DNA from: DATFPQ01 sp035264765
GTDB taxonomy: Bacteria; Actinomycetota; Actinomycetes; Actinomycetales; Angustibacteraceae
Direction of reading: 5' to 3'
NCBI GenBank assembly: GCA_035264765.1
Contig: DATFPQ010000268.1
Span: 1-64,000, forward strand
DNA length: 64,000 bases
The position numbers and the translations under genes were made by a program. Below the pieces are notes generated by a model. That model ran no database searches. It worked only from the letters and a program-made list of their open reading frames with translations, and was not told the DNA's origin. Positions within the stretch are counted from its first letter, which is position 1. Each line of letters starts with the position of its first letter. Below, one piece after another: positions 15,534 through 23,723 of this stretch.

Positions 15534-16154
15534 TCAGACCGGAATCTCGAGCCCGAGCGCCTGCAGCGCGGTCAGCACCGCCAGCAGCAGGCAGACCCCG
15601 CCACCGATCCGGCGGATCGTCGACAGCCGAACCTTGGTCAGCAGCACCCGGCCGACGGCGGCGCCGAGGGCGGACACGAGCAGCAGCCCGACCCAGGCGC
15701 CCACGAAGACCGACACCGGGTCCTTGGTGCGGACCACCAGCCCGGCGGTCAGCAGCTGCGACAGGTCGCCCCACTCGGCGACGAACAGCACCAGGAAGCT
15801 CGCCCCGACGGCGCGGAGCCCGGTGGTTGCGTTGCCGGCGACCTTGCCGGCGAACTCCTCCTCGGTCTCGGCCTCCTCCTCGTCGGCGCGCGAGGCGCCG
15901 CGCAGCAGCACGAAGCCACCGATGGCGAACAGCGTGGCCGCCACCACCTCGACCGGACGGCGGGGCAGCTGGGCGATCAGGCCGCCGGCGGTCACGGCCA
16001 CGAGTGTCTGGACGAGGAATGCCAGGCCGACGCCGACCCACACGGCCAGCGGGCGGTAGCGCGTGGCGAGCACCAGCGTTGCCACGAAGGTCTTGTCTGG
16101 GAGCTCGACGGGGACGATGAGCAGCAGCGCAGTGAGCGCGACGGCGGGGTCCAT
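15534..16154 (-). CDS. TMEM165/GDT1 family manganese (Mn2+/Ca2+) exporter
   Basis: A 206-residue membrane protein with six helices in two homologous halves. Each half carries the family signature in its first helix: ELPDKTFVATLVLATRY at the N terminus and VAEWGDLSQLLTA around residues 123-135. Bacterial members export Mn2+ and are often under yybP-ykoY control, as here. ATG 16154 is preferred with AGGAA just upstream; a GTG six codons earlier (16172) is in frame. It follows larC by 165 bases containing the riboswitch. Together with the Mn catalase and NRAMP genes 9 kb away it points to active manganese homeostasis. Confidence 0.88.
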   Translation of the reverse strand: MDPAVALTALLLIVPVELPDKTFVATLVLATRYRPLAVWVGVGLAFLVQTLVAVTAGGLIAQLPRRPVEVVAATLFAIGGFVLLRGASRADEEEAETEEEFAGKVAGNATTGLRAVGASFLVLFVAEWGDLSQLLTAGLVVRTKDPVSVFVGAWVGLLLVSALGAAVGRVLLTKVRLSTIRRIGGGVCLLLAVLTALQALGLEIPV

Positions 16155-16239
16155 GGGTTCCTGTCCCGGCACGACCGGACCGCGGCGGACCCGGCACCGC
16201 GCCGTCGGTGTGAGCGGCCACCTGGGCCGGTCGGACGGT

Positions 16240-16333
16240 GGTGCCGAAGGTCTCGCCCACCTGCTGGCAGGTCTGCCGACCGGGCCCGGAGGCCAGCATG
16301 TCGACCGGCAGTTGCGGGGCTACTCCCCTTCGA
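16240..16333 (-). promoter_or_regulatory. yybP-ykoY manganese riboswitch
   Basis: On the minus strand the sequence GAAGGGGAGTAGCC (16331-16318) opens the element and GGGCGAGACCTTCGG (16257-16243) closes it; GAAGG pairs with CCTTC to form P1, and GGGGAGUAGC plus the GAGACC loop are the conserved Mn2+-binding loops of the class. The intervening 60 bases can form the second and variable arm (CUGCCGGUCGAC and GGUCGGCAG). About 85 bases separate it from the ATG of the GDT1 exporter, leaving room for an expression platform. The 5' conserved loop contains the larC stop codon. Confidence 0.85.
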
Positions 16334-17534
16334 ACGGACCGAGCATATCGGACGCCGCAGCCCCCGCCCGCGCCAGCACGACCTTCAGCGGCAGCCCCAG
16401 GGCTCCCGCCGCGGCCGCCACGTCGTCGTGCTCCGGCATCGCGTTGACCACCCTGCCCTCGACCAAGGCGAGCTTCACCCGCACCTGCCGCCCACCGACG
16501 TCGACCGACCTCTCCGTGCGCGTGAGCGCGGTCTTCACGACCGCGTGCACGCGCAGGCCGATAGCGGTCGTCTCGGTGAGCACGATCCGTTCCAGGTCGG
16601 CGCGCAGGCCCGGCGGCGCGCCGGACCCTGTGGCGACGAGGACCGAGAGGGTGTGCGCGGGACGTCCCTTCTTCATCAGGATCGGCGTCAGCCAGGCGTC
16701 CGACGCGCCGGCGTCGAGCAGGCGCTTCAGCACGTGCGGCCAGACTCGGGGATCCAGGTCGTCGACGTTGGACTCGAGGACCAGAGCCGGCTCGGGTCCG
16801 TTCACCGGCGCCAGGGACCGGCCGAGCACCGCGCGCAGCGCGCCCAGCCGGTCCGGGAGGACCCTGCTGCCCGCGCCGACGCCCACCGCCTCCACCGTCG
16901 TGGGCGGCATCGGGCCGTACGCCGAGGCCAGCTCGGTCAGCAGGGCCGCGCCGGTCGGAGTGCAGAGCTCGACGTCGACCGGACCACCGTGAGCGGGTGC
17001 CCCGGCGCCGGCGAGCAGGTGCAGGACGGCGGGGCCCGGCACCGGGATCTCGCCGTGGGCCGACCTGGCGGTGCCGCCGCCCAGAGCGATCGGCCCGACG
17101 TGCACCGTGGCCGCGAGCCACGCCACGCCGGCGCAGACCCCCACCACGTCGGCCACCGCGTCGTGTGCGCCGACCTCGTGGAAGTGCACGGCATCCGGGG
17201 GGACTCCGTGGACCGCGCCCTCGGCGACGGCGAGGCGCTCGAACACCCCGTGCGCCGTCCGGGCGACCGCCGGTTCGAGCGAGGCGGCGTCGAGGAGGGC
17301 GCGGACGTCGGCCCAGGTGCGGTGCGCCGTGTCGTGGGCGTCCGGCGTGACGTGCGCCCTCGCGACGCGGAAGCTGTGCCGCCGCTCGTGCTCGAACGTG
17401 ATGTCGACCGGCGCGACGGCGCGGGCCGCGCCCGCCATGACGTCCGGTGGGACGCCGAGGTCGAACAGCGCGGCCAGCAGCATGTCCCCGCTCGCACCGC
17501 TGGAGGCGTCGACCCACAGCAGCCGCTCGGTCAC
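16320..17534 (-). CDS. larC: Nickel-pincer cofactor biosynthesis protein LarC
   Basis: The CTP-dependent cyclometallase that inserts nickel into the pincer nucleotide cofactor of lactate racemase. The 404-residue protein is a complete, unsplit LarC, with no programmed frameshift: N-terminal WVDASSGASGDMLLAALFDLG, the DAVHFHEVGAHDAVADVVG segment, CTPTGAALLT, and the C-terminal LESNVDDLDPRVW and LTPILMKKGRPAHTLSVL. GTG 17534 overlaps the larB stop. The TAG stop at 16320-16322 lies inside the conserved 5' loop of the riboswitch serving the next gene. Neither larE nor the racemase larA is in the window. Confidence 0.93.
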   Translation of the reverse strand: MTERLLWVDASSGASGDMLLAALFDLGVPPDVMAGAARAVAPVDITFEHERRHSFRVARAHVTPDAHDTAHRTWADVRALLDAASLEPAVARTAHGVFERLAVAEGAVHGVPPDAVHFHEVGAHDAVADVVGVCAGVAWLAATVHVGPIALGGGTARSAHGEIPVPGPAVLHLLAGAGAPAHGGPVDVELCTPTGAALLTELASAYGPMPPTTVEAVGVGAGSRVLPDRLGALRAVLGRSLAPVNGPEPALVLESNVDDLDPRVWPHVLKRLLDAGASDAWLTPILMKKGRPAHTLSVLVATGSGAPPGLRADLERIVLTETTAIGLRVHAVVKTALTRTERSVDVGGRQVRVKLALVEGRVVNAMPEHDDVAAAAGALGLPLKVVLARAGAAASDMLGPFEGE

Positions 17535-18232
17535 CGCGGCGCCGCCCGCCGGGCGATCCGCGCCGCGTGCACACCCGCCCCGTAACCATTGTCGACGTTG
17601 ACGACGACCACGCCGGGCGCGCAAGAGTTCAGCATCGCCATCAACGCGGCCGTGCCGCCCGCGCCGGTGCCGTATCCGGTGCTCGTCGGCACCGCGACGA
17701 GCGGCACTCCGGTCAGTCCCCCCACGACACTGGGTAGGGCACCCTCCATGCCGGCCACGACCACGAGCGCGTCGGCGTCGTCCAGTCGGTCGCGCACGGC
17801 GAGCAGCCGGTGGATGCCGGCGACGCCGACGTCGTCGAGCCGCTCACAGGCAGCGCCGTGCACCCGCGCGGTGATGGCTGCCTCCGCGGCGACCGGGCCG
17901 TCGGACGTCCCTGCCGCGACGACGAGCACCCGTCCGCGCGATGGCGGCAGCGGGCCGAGGACCGCGGTGCGCGCGGCGTCGTCCACGACCGCCGCCGGAA
18001 GCTCGGCGCGTACGGCGGTCCGTGCGGCGTCGTCCAGCCGGGTGGCCAGGACGGCCCGGTCGGGATGACGTCGGCTCAGCTCGGTCAGCGCGCCGACCAC
18101 CTGCTCCGGCGTCTTGCCCTGCCCGTAGACCGTCTCGGGGTCGCCGGTGCGCCGGGCGCGGTCGGTGTCGAGGCGCGCGTAGCCGAGGTCGACGTAGCCG
18201 GTCTCGGCGGGCTGCGGGGTCTGGGCGGGCAC
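17531..18232 (-). CDS. larB: Pyridinium-3,5-biscarboxylic acid mononucleotide synthase LarB
   Basis: Carboxylates and hydrolyses nicotinic acid adenine dinucleotide in the first step of nickel-pincer cofactor synthesis. The 233-residue protein has the usual N-terminal part (GYARLDTDRARRTGDPE, then YGQGKTPEQVVGAL) and a PurE-like C-terminal domain with VVAAGTSDGPVAAEAA, VAGMEGALPSVVGGL and PTSTGYGTGAGGTAALMAML. The GTG at 18232 has TAGCCT six bases upstream and no ribosome binding site, so the transcript is probably leaderless. It is translationally coupled to larC by a four-base overlap. Confidence 0.93.
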   Translation of the reverse strand: MPAQTPQPAETGYVDLGYARLDTDRARRTGDPETVYGQGKTPEQVVGALTELSRRHPDRAVLATRLDDAARTAVRAELPAAVVDDAARTAVLGPLPPSRGRVLVVAAGTSDGPVAAEAAITARVHGAACERLDDVGVAGIHRLLAVRDRLDDADALVVVAGMEGALPSVVGGLTGVPLVAVPTSTGYGTGAGGTAALMAMLNSCAPGVVVVNVDNGYGAGVHAARIARRAAPR

Positions 18233-18398
18233 GGGGGGAGGCTACCCGTGCCGCCGGACGCCGACCGGAGGCCGTGGTCACCGGGCGCGATCCCGGCACT
18301 CCCGACGTCCGGCGTGCCGGGATCGGGTCCGCTCACGCGGTGGCCCGCCGACGGGACGCTGACCGGAGGGGCCTCGGGCGCGGCGTAGGCTCCCGAGC

Positions 18399-19352
18399 GT
18401 GCCAGACGTCGACTCCGCTGCGGGCTTCGGCTTTCTGGGGCCGTCCGGCACCTTCGCCGAGGCCGCCCTGCGGCAGGCGCTGTCGGCCCTGGGCCGGCCC
18501 GACGTCACCACGGTGCCCCAGCCGAGCGTGGACGCCGCGCTGGCCGCGGTCCGCGCGGGGGAGATCGAGGCCGCCGTCGTGCCGATCGAGAACTCGGTCG
18601 AGGGCGGCGTCCCGGCGACCCTCGACGCGCTCGCGAGCGGCTCGCCGCTGCGGGTGCTGCGCGAGGAGCTCGTCCCGGTGACGTTCGTCCTGTGCGCAGG
18701 GCAGGGCACCGCCCTCGCCGACGTCCGCCGGATCGGCTCGCACCCGCACGCCTGGGCGCAGTGCCGAGGCTCGATGGCGGCCATCGCACCCGGAGCCGGC
18801 TACGTCCCGGCACTGTCGACCGCGGCCGCCGCGGAGTCGATCGCCGCCGGCTCCGCGCCCTTCGACGCGGCGCTGTGCTCGCCGCTCGCGGCCGAGTCCT
18901 TCGGGCTGGAGGTGCTGGCGAGCGGCGTCGAGGACGTCCGAGGGGCGATGACGCGGTTCGTCCTGGTGTCACGTCCCGGTCCGGTGCCGTCCCCGAGCGG
19001 GTCGGACAAGACGAGCGTCGTGGTGTTCCAGGGCGACGACCACCCCGGCGGGCTGCTGGAGCTGCTCGAGCAGTTCGCGACCCGCGGCATCAACCTCACC
19101 CGGATCGAGTCGCGGCCGACGGGTGACGCACTCGGTCGGTACTGCTTCTCGATCGACTGCGAGGGACACATCGGCGAGGCGCGGGTGGGGGAGGCGCTGA
19201 TGGGACTGCACCGCACGTGCACCCAGGTGCGCTTCCTCGGCTCCTACCCTCGCGCGGACGGCGCGGCGGTCAAGGTCGCGGCCGGGACGACGGACGCCGC
19301 CTTCGCCCGGGCCGGGTTGTGGCTGGACGCCCTGCGCCAAGGCGAGGACTGA
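18399..19352 (+). CDS. pheA: Prephenate dehydratase
   Basis: Converts prephenate to phenylpyruvate in phenylalanine synthesis. The 317-residue protein has a PDT domain (about 8-185; FLGPSGTFAEAAL, VPIENSVEGGVPATLD, and the TRF catalytic triplet in GAMTRFVLVS) and a C-terminal ACT domain (about 203-285; HPGGLLELLEQFATRGINLT and ESRPTG) for allosteric control by phenylalanine. Translation starts at GTG 18399; TAGGCT at 18386-18391 is seven bases upstream, a typical leaderless arrangement. Divergent from larB. Confidence 0.95.
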   Translation: MPDVDSAAGFGFLGPSGTFAEAALRQALSALGRPDVTTVPQPSVDAALAAVRAGEIEAAVVPIENSVEGGVPATLDALASGSPLRVLREELVPVTFVLCAGQGTALADVRRIGSHPHAWAQCRGSMAAIAPGAGYVPALSTAAAAESIAAGSAPFDAALCSPLAAESFGLEVLASGVEDVRGAMTRFVLVSRPGPVPSPSGSDKTSVVVFQGDDHPGGLLELLEQFATRGINLTRIESRPTGDALGRYCFSIDCEGHIGEARVGEALMGLHRTCTQVRFLGSYPRADGAAVKVAAGTTDAAFARAGLWLDALRQGED

Positions 19353-19386
19353 CCGCAGGCCCTCAAAGCGTGTCCTCCAGGCCTCA

Positions 19387-19617
19387 TCAGTCCAGTTCCA
19401 GCGTCGTCCGGGATGCGCGGCTGCTGAGAGCGTCCAGGTCGTCGGCGTAGTCGTCGCCGAAACGGTCTAGGTCCGCGATGGCACGCCGCCGGCGTAGCTC
19501 ACGGCGCAGCGCCCGCATGACGATGTCATCCCGGCTGGGAGCCTCCCCACTGCGAACCAAGCGGTCCAACAACTCCACCAGGTCGTCCGGGAGCCGAACG
19601 GCGATCTGCGTGGTCAT
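19387..19617 (-). CDS. Ribbon-helix-helix (CopG/VapB-like) DNA-binding protein
   Basis: A 76-residue protein. The N terminus MTTQIAVRLPDDLVELLDRL is the beta strand and first helix of a ribbon-helix-helix fold, followed by SRDDIVMRALRRELRR as second helix and an acidic tail. Such proteins are often antitoxins of VapBC or ParDE pairs, but no toxin gene flanks it: downstream is the end of pheA on the other strand, upstream is a lipid kinase gene 30 bases away. It is therefore an orphan regulator or an antitoxin without partner. ATG 19617 is chosen; a GTG nine codons upstream is possible. Confidence 0.8.
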   Translation of the reverse strand: MTTQIAVRLPDDLVELLDRLVRSGEAPSRDDIVMRALRRELRRRRAIADLDRFGDDYADDLDALSSRASRTTLELD

Positions 19618-19647
19618 CCGACAATGGTGGCACTTTGGAGGCACCAG

Positions 19648-20580
19648 TCAGGACGCCGGCATCTGGACCTGCAGCGCGCCAGGGTCGACCCGCACCCGCA
19701 TGGCCCGCACCAGACCGACCGTGTCGCCGTCCAGCTGCGCCTGCTGCGGCCGGTCGGTGTGCACCTCGATCTGCCGGCACCGGAAGTGCTCCACCCGGGC
19801 GTGACCGCCCTTGGTGAGTACCCGCGCCGCCACGACCGCCCAACCCAGGACTCCCTTGGGTGACATCGCCACCGCATTCAGCCAGCCGTCGTCCACCTCG
19901 GCCTCGGGCATCAGCACGATGCCGCCGGTGAGCGTCCCGCTGTTGCCGACCAGCACGGTCCGCACCCGGCGCCGGAACGACGGGTTCTCGTCCACGGTCA
20001 CTCGCACGCGGACGTCCGGACCCCGCAGGTTCCGCAGCCCGGACAGCGCGTACGCCAGCCAGCCCACCTTGGCCTTCAGCCGCTCGGGGGCACCCTCCAT
20101 CATCGCGGCGTCGAAGCCCAGCCCGGCCATGACGAGGAAGACCCGCTCCAGCGGACGCTCGTCCTCGCCGGACACGTCGAAGCCCACCCGGCCGACGTCC
20201 ACCCGCCTGACCGTGCCCGTGAGCGCGACCCGCAGCGCCGCGCCGAGGTCGTCGATCGGCAGGCCCAGGGTGCGCGCCAGGAGGTTGCCGGTGCCGCCGG
20301 GGAGCAGACCGACGGGGACGCCGGACCCCACCATCACCTCGGCCACCTGCCGAACTGTGCCGTCACCGCCCAGCGGGCACACCAGGTCGACGCCGGCCGC
20401 CAGCGCCTGCACCGTCTGGCCGTGCCCCGTGTCCTCGGGCGTCGTCTCCAGCCACAGCGGCTCGTCCCAGCCGTGGTCCAGGCAGGCCTTGGTGACCTGC
20501 CGGCGAACGTTGGCGGTGCTGGTGAACTTGGTGGGGTTGACGATGACGGCGGCGCGTCGCGTGCGGTCGTCGGCGGGCAC
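19648..20580 (-). CDS. Diacylglycerol kinase family lipid kinase
   Basis: A 310-residue cytosolic, membrane-associated lipid kinase of the DgkB/YegS type. Motifs are AVIVNPTK at the N terminus, the nucleotide-binding CPLGGDGTVRQVAEVMVG (about residues 69-86), LLPGGTGNLLARTLGLP, and the C-terminal beta-sandwich with NSGTLTGGIVLMPEAEVDDGWL. It phosphorylates diacylglycerol or a related lipid with ATP. GTG 20580 has GAGGAG six bases upstream. The ribbon-helix-helix gene follows by 30 bases. Confidence 0.9.
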   Translation of the reverse strand: MPADDRTRRAAVIVNPTKFTSTANVRRQVTKACLDHGWDEPLWLETTPEDTGHGQTVQALAAGVDLVCPLGGDGTVRQVAEVMVGSGVPVGLLPGGTGNLLARTLGLPIDDLGAALRVALTGTVRRVDVGRVGFDVSGEDERPLERVFLVMAGLGFDAAMMEGAPERLKAKVGWLAYALSGLRNLRGPDVRVRVTVDENPSFRRRVRTVLVGNSGTLTGGIVLMPEAEVDDGWLNAVAMSPKGVLGWAVVAARVLTKGGHARVEHFRCRQIEVHTDRPQQAQLDGDTVGLVRAMRVRVDPGALQVQMPAS

Positions 20581-20764
20581 GGACAGCTCCTCGGGGGCGG
20601 GACGACGGCGGCGCACGGTCCGGCCAAGGTATCGCGCCGGGCACGATCCTGGACCCACCAGCACGCGGCCGGCGCGACGGACCGGCGCGACCGACCGGTG
20701 CGGCCGGGCAGCGGTCCGGCCCAGTGGGCCGTGCCCCCTCCAGGCCCGCCGATAGGCTCGTGCC

Positions 20765-22045
20765 GTGATCGACCTACGCGTCCTGCGCGACGACCCCGAG
20801 GCCGCCCGGGCGAGCCAGCGCGCCCGCGGCGAGGACCCCGACCTGGTCGACGCCGTCCTGGCGGCCGATGAGCGCCGCCGCGCCTCCCTCACCGACTTCG
20901 AGCGCGTGCGGGCAGAGCAGAAGGCGTACGGCAAGAAGGTGGCGTCCGCCTCGAAGGAGGAGAAGCCGGCGCTGATCGCGCACGCCCGGACGCTTAGCGA
21001 GCGGGTCAAGGCCCTGGAGACCCAGGCCGAGGAGGGCGCCGCCGAGCTGGACGCCCTGCTGCGCCGCCTGCCCAACGTCGTAGAGCCCGGCGTCCCGCCC
21101 GGCGGCGAGGACGACTACGAGGTGCTGCACACCGTCGGGACGCCACGCGACTTCGCCGCGGAGGGCTTCGAGCCGCGCGACCACGTCGACCTGGGCGAGC
21201 TCCTCGACGCGATCGACGTCGGCCGCGGCGCCAAGGTCGGCGGCTCCCGGTTCTACTTCCTCAAGGGCGCCGGCGCGCGGCTCGAGCTGGGGCTGCTGAC
21301 CTTTGCGCTCCAGCGGGCGCTGGCCGCCGGGTTCACCCCGATGGTCGTCCCGACGCTGGTCAAGCCGGACGTGATGGCGGGCGCCGGGTTCCTCGACGCT
21401 CACGCCGGCGAGGTGTACCGGCTCGCGGACGACGAGCTGTTCCTCACCGGGACGTCCGAGGTCGCGCTCGCGGGCTACCACGCCGACGAGGTCCTGGACC
21501 TGTCCGCGGGGCCGGTCCGCTACGCCGGCTGGTCGACCTGCTTCCGACGCGAGGCCGGGTCGTACGGCAAGGACACTCGCGGCATCATCCGTGTGCACCA
21601 GTTCCAGAAGGTCGAGCTGTTCTCGTACTGCCGCGTCGAGGACGCCGCCGCGGAGCACCAGCGGCTGCTCGCCTTCGAGCGCGAGGTGCTGGACGCCATC
21701 GAGGTGCCGTACCGGGTGATCGACGTCGCTGCCGGCGACCTCGGCGGGCCCGCAGCGCGCAAGTTCGACTGCGAGGCCTGGGTGCCGACGCAGGGCCGCT
21801 ACCGGGAGCTGACCTCGACGTCGAACTGCACGACCTATCAGGCCCGGCGGCTGGGCGTCCGTGAGCGGGACCCCAACCACGACGGCCAGAACCGGCACGT
21901 CGCGACGCTGAACGGGACGGCCGCGACGACCCGATGGCTGGTCGCGATCCTGGAGAACCACCAGCAGCCGGACGGTTCGGTGGTCGTCCCGGAGGCGTTG
22001 CGGCCGTTTGTCGGCCTGGACGTCCTCGAGCCGGTCCGCCGATGA
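20765..22045 (+). CDS. serS: Seryl-tRNA synthetase
   Basis: Charges tRNA-Ser (and tRNA-Sec where present). The 426-residue enzyme has the N-terminal coiled-coil arm (about 30-100), then the class II core with motif 2 [21 protein letters not shown] (about residues 260-280) and motif 3 [16 protein letters not shown] near the C terminus, plus [10 protein letters not shown] and [14 protein letters not shown] 20765 has TAGGCT at 20753-20758, six bases before it, consistent with leaderless transcription. The stop overlaps the ATG of the HAD gene. Confidence 0.97.
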   Translation: MIDLRVLRDDPEAARASQRARGEDPDLVDAVLAADERRRASLTDFERVRAEQKAYGKKVASASKEEKPALIAHARTLSERVKALETQAEEGAAELDALLRRLPNVVEPGVPPGGEDDYEVLHTVGTPRDFAAEGFEPRDHVDLGELLDAIDVGRGAKVGGSRFYFLKGAGARLELGLLTFALQRALAAGFTPMVVPTLVKPDVMAGAGFLDAHAGEVYRLADDELFLTGTSEVALAGYHADEVLDLSAGPVRYAGWSTCFRREAGSYGKDTRGIIRVHQFQKVELFSYCRVEDAAAEHQRLLAFEREVLDAIEVPYRVIDVAAGDLGGPAARKFDCEAWVPTQGRYRELTSTSNCTTYQARRLGVRERDPNHDGQNRHVATLNGTAATTRWLVAILENHQQPDGSVVVPEALRPFVGLDVLEPVRR

Positions 22046-22857
22046 CCTCGACGCCCCGCTCGACGCCCCTGGTCGCCCTCGACGTCGACGGCACCGTGGT
22101 CGACCACGACGGCCGGCTCAGCGACCGGGTGCGGGCCGCGGTGCAGGCGGTGGAGGCCAGCGGACGTCACGTCGTGCTCTCGACCGGGCGGTCGCTGGTG
22201 GCGACGCTGCCGATCCTGGACGAGCTCAGCCTGACGTCGGGGTTCGCGGTCACCAGCAACGGCGCGGTCACCGTCCGGCTCGACCCCAGCCTGGACGACG
22301 GGTACGAGGTCGTCGACCTGGTGACCTTCGACCCCAGCCCGGCGCTGCGGCTGCTGCGCGAGCACCTGCCGAACGCGATCTACGCGGTCGAGGAGCTGGG
22401 CATGGGGTTTCGGCTGACCGGGCCGTTCCCGGACGGCGAGCTGATCGGTCGGCTGCAGATCGTGCCGTTCGACCAGCTGGTCGACGGTCCGGTCACCCGC
22501 GTGGTGGTGCGCAGTCCCGAGCACACGCCGGAGGACTTTCTGCAGCTCGTCGAGCGGCTGGGCCTGTCCGGCGGCAGCTACGTCGTCGGCTGGACCGCAT
22601 GGCTGGACATCGCGCCCGAGGACGTCAGCAAGGCGCACGGCCTGGACGTCGTCGCCAAGGCGCTCAGCCTCAGCCGCGGGGACGCCATGGCGGTGGGCGA
22701 CGGTCGCAACGACCTGGAGATGTTCGCCTGGGCCGGCCGGTCGGTCGCCATGGGCCAGGCGCCGCCGGAGGTACAGGCCGCGGCTGACGAGGTGTGCGCC
22801 GACGTCTATGCGGACGGGCTCGCGGACGTCCTGGAGCGGCTGGTGCGGTCGCGGTGA
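22042..22857 (+). CDS. Cof-type HAD hydrolase
   Basis: A 271-residue haloacid-dehalogenase phosphatase of the Cof/type IIB subgroup. Motif I is [10 protein letters not shown] (residues 12-21), motif [10 protein letters not shown], the conserved Lys is in SKAHGLDVV, and motif IV is [18 protein letters not shown] cap domain lies between. Substrates of this group are sugar phosphates or nucleotide cofactors; none can be inferred here. ATG 22042 overlaps the serS stop (ATGA), an arrangement seen in many actinobacteria, which argues for cotranscription with serS. Confidence 0.9.
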   Translation: MTSTPRSTPLVALDVDGTVVDHDGRLSDRVRAAVQAVEASGRHVVLSTGRSLVATLPILDELSLTSGFAVTSNGAVTVRLDPSLDDGYEVVDLVTFDPSPALRLLREHLPNAIYAVEELGMGFRLTGPFPDGELIGRLQIVPFDQLVDGPVTRVVVRSPEHTPEDFLQLVERLGLSGGSYVVGWTAWLDIAPEDVSKAHGLDVVAKALSLSRGDAMAVGDGRNDLEMFAWAGRSVAMGQAPPEVQAAADEVCADVYADGLADVLERLVRSR

Positions 22858-23699
22858 CCGACGACCTGACCACCTGGGGCCGACGGGCCTGGGCGGCGCT
22901 GGAGGCCGTGCACGTCGTGCCGACGTTCTCGCACGAGACCCGCGCGGCGCTCGGCGCGCTCGGTCTGCATCCCGGGCTGGGCTACTTCGCGGCCCGCTCG
23001 GCCGCCATGGGTCCCGTACCGCCCGAGGTGACGACCGCCACGTTCTACGTGTTCGCTCCGCGCCTGGTGTCGCGGGCGCTCACCGACGTCTGGTCCACGG
23101 TCTCGCCGGAGCAGGTGGTCCAGGCGCGGTACGCGTCGGCGTCCGCCACGCTCCACCGGCTGCTGGGGCCCGTGGCCGTGCCGGACGACGTCGCCGAGGC
23201 GGTCCGGCTGGCCCGGACGGCGTGTGAGGGGCTGACGCTCGCCGGCCGGCCGCTGCTCGCCGGCTGGGCCTCTCTCCCCTGGCCGGATGAGCCGATGAGC
23301 CAGCTCTGGCACGCGGGCACGCTGCTGCGCGAGCACCGGGGCGACGGTCACGTGGCGGCGCTGCTGCACGCGCCGCTCGATCCGGTGGAGGCGCTGCTGA
23401 CGGCCGGGCTCGCGGGCACCGGACTGCCGTTCTCCCGGGCCACCCGCGGCTGGAGCGACGAGGACTGGAGCGCCGCGGAGGCCAGGCTGCGCGAGCGCGG
23501 GCTGGTCGACGACGAGGGGCTCACGGCCTCCGGCCGCAAGCTGCGCACCGACGTCGAGGCGCGCACGGACGCGGCTGCGCTCGAGGGGTGGGAGCACCTC
23601 GGGCTCGAGGGCACCCGCCGGCTCGCCCAGCTCGCCCGGCCGTGGCAGCAGCTGGTGCTGGCGTCCGGCGAGCTGCCGCACACGCTGTTCGAGCGCTGA
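22854..23699 (+). CDS. SCO6745 family protein
   Basis: A 281-residue protein of an actinobacterial family named after a Streptomyces coelicolor gene. It begins TWGRRAWAALEAVHVVPTFS and contains LGLHPGLGYFAARSAAMGPVPPEV-type sequence (residues 36-60), VTTATFYVFAPRLV, and a C-terminal winged-helix-like part with RGLVDDEGLTASGRKLRTDVEARTD, typical of the family. Function is unknown; the C-terminal part looks like a DNA-binding or dimerisation module. GTG 22854 overlaps the HAD stop codon, so serS, the HAD gene and this gene form one operon. Confidence 0.82.
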   Translation: MTDDLTTWGRRAWAALEAVHVVPTFSHETRAALGALGLHPGLGYFAARSAAMGPVPPEVTTATFYVFAPRLVSRALTDVWSTVSPEQVVQARYASASATLHRLLGPVAVPDDVAEAVRLARTACEGLTLAGRPLLAGWASLPWPDEPMSQLWHAGTLLREHRGDGHVAALLHAPLDPVEALLTAGLAGTGLPFSRATRGWSDEDWSAAEARLRERGLVDDEGLTASGRKLRTDVEARTDAAALEGWEHLGLEGTRRLAQLARPWQQLVLASGELPHTLFER

Positions 23700-23723
23700 C
23701 CGGCAGCTGCCGACGACTGTTGC

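Noticed and set aside
15021..17585. Very long frames on both strands (854 and 837 codons) across the GDT1-larC region
   Set aside because: They cover several genes with clear families and a riboswitch; no coherent protein family is visible in them.
19353..19386. Toxin partner for the ribbon-helix-helix protein
   Set aside because: Only 34 bases separate it from pheA and the other flank is a lipid kinase; no room for a toxin gene.
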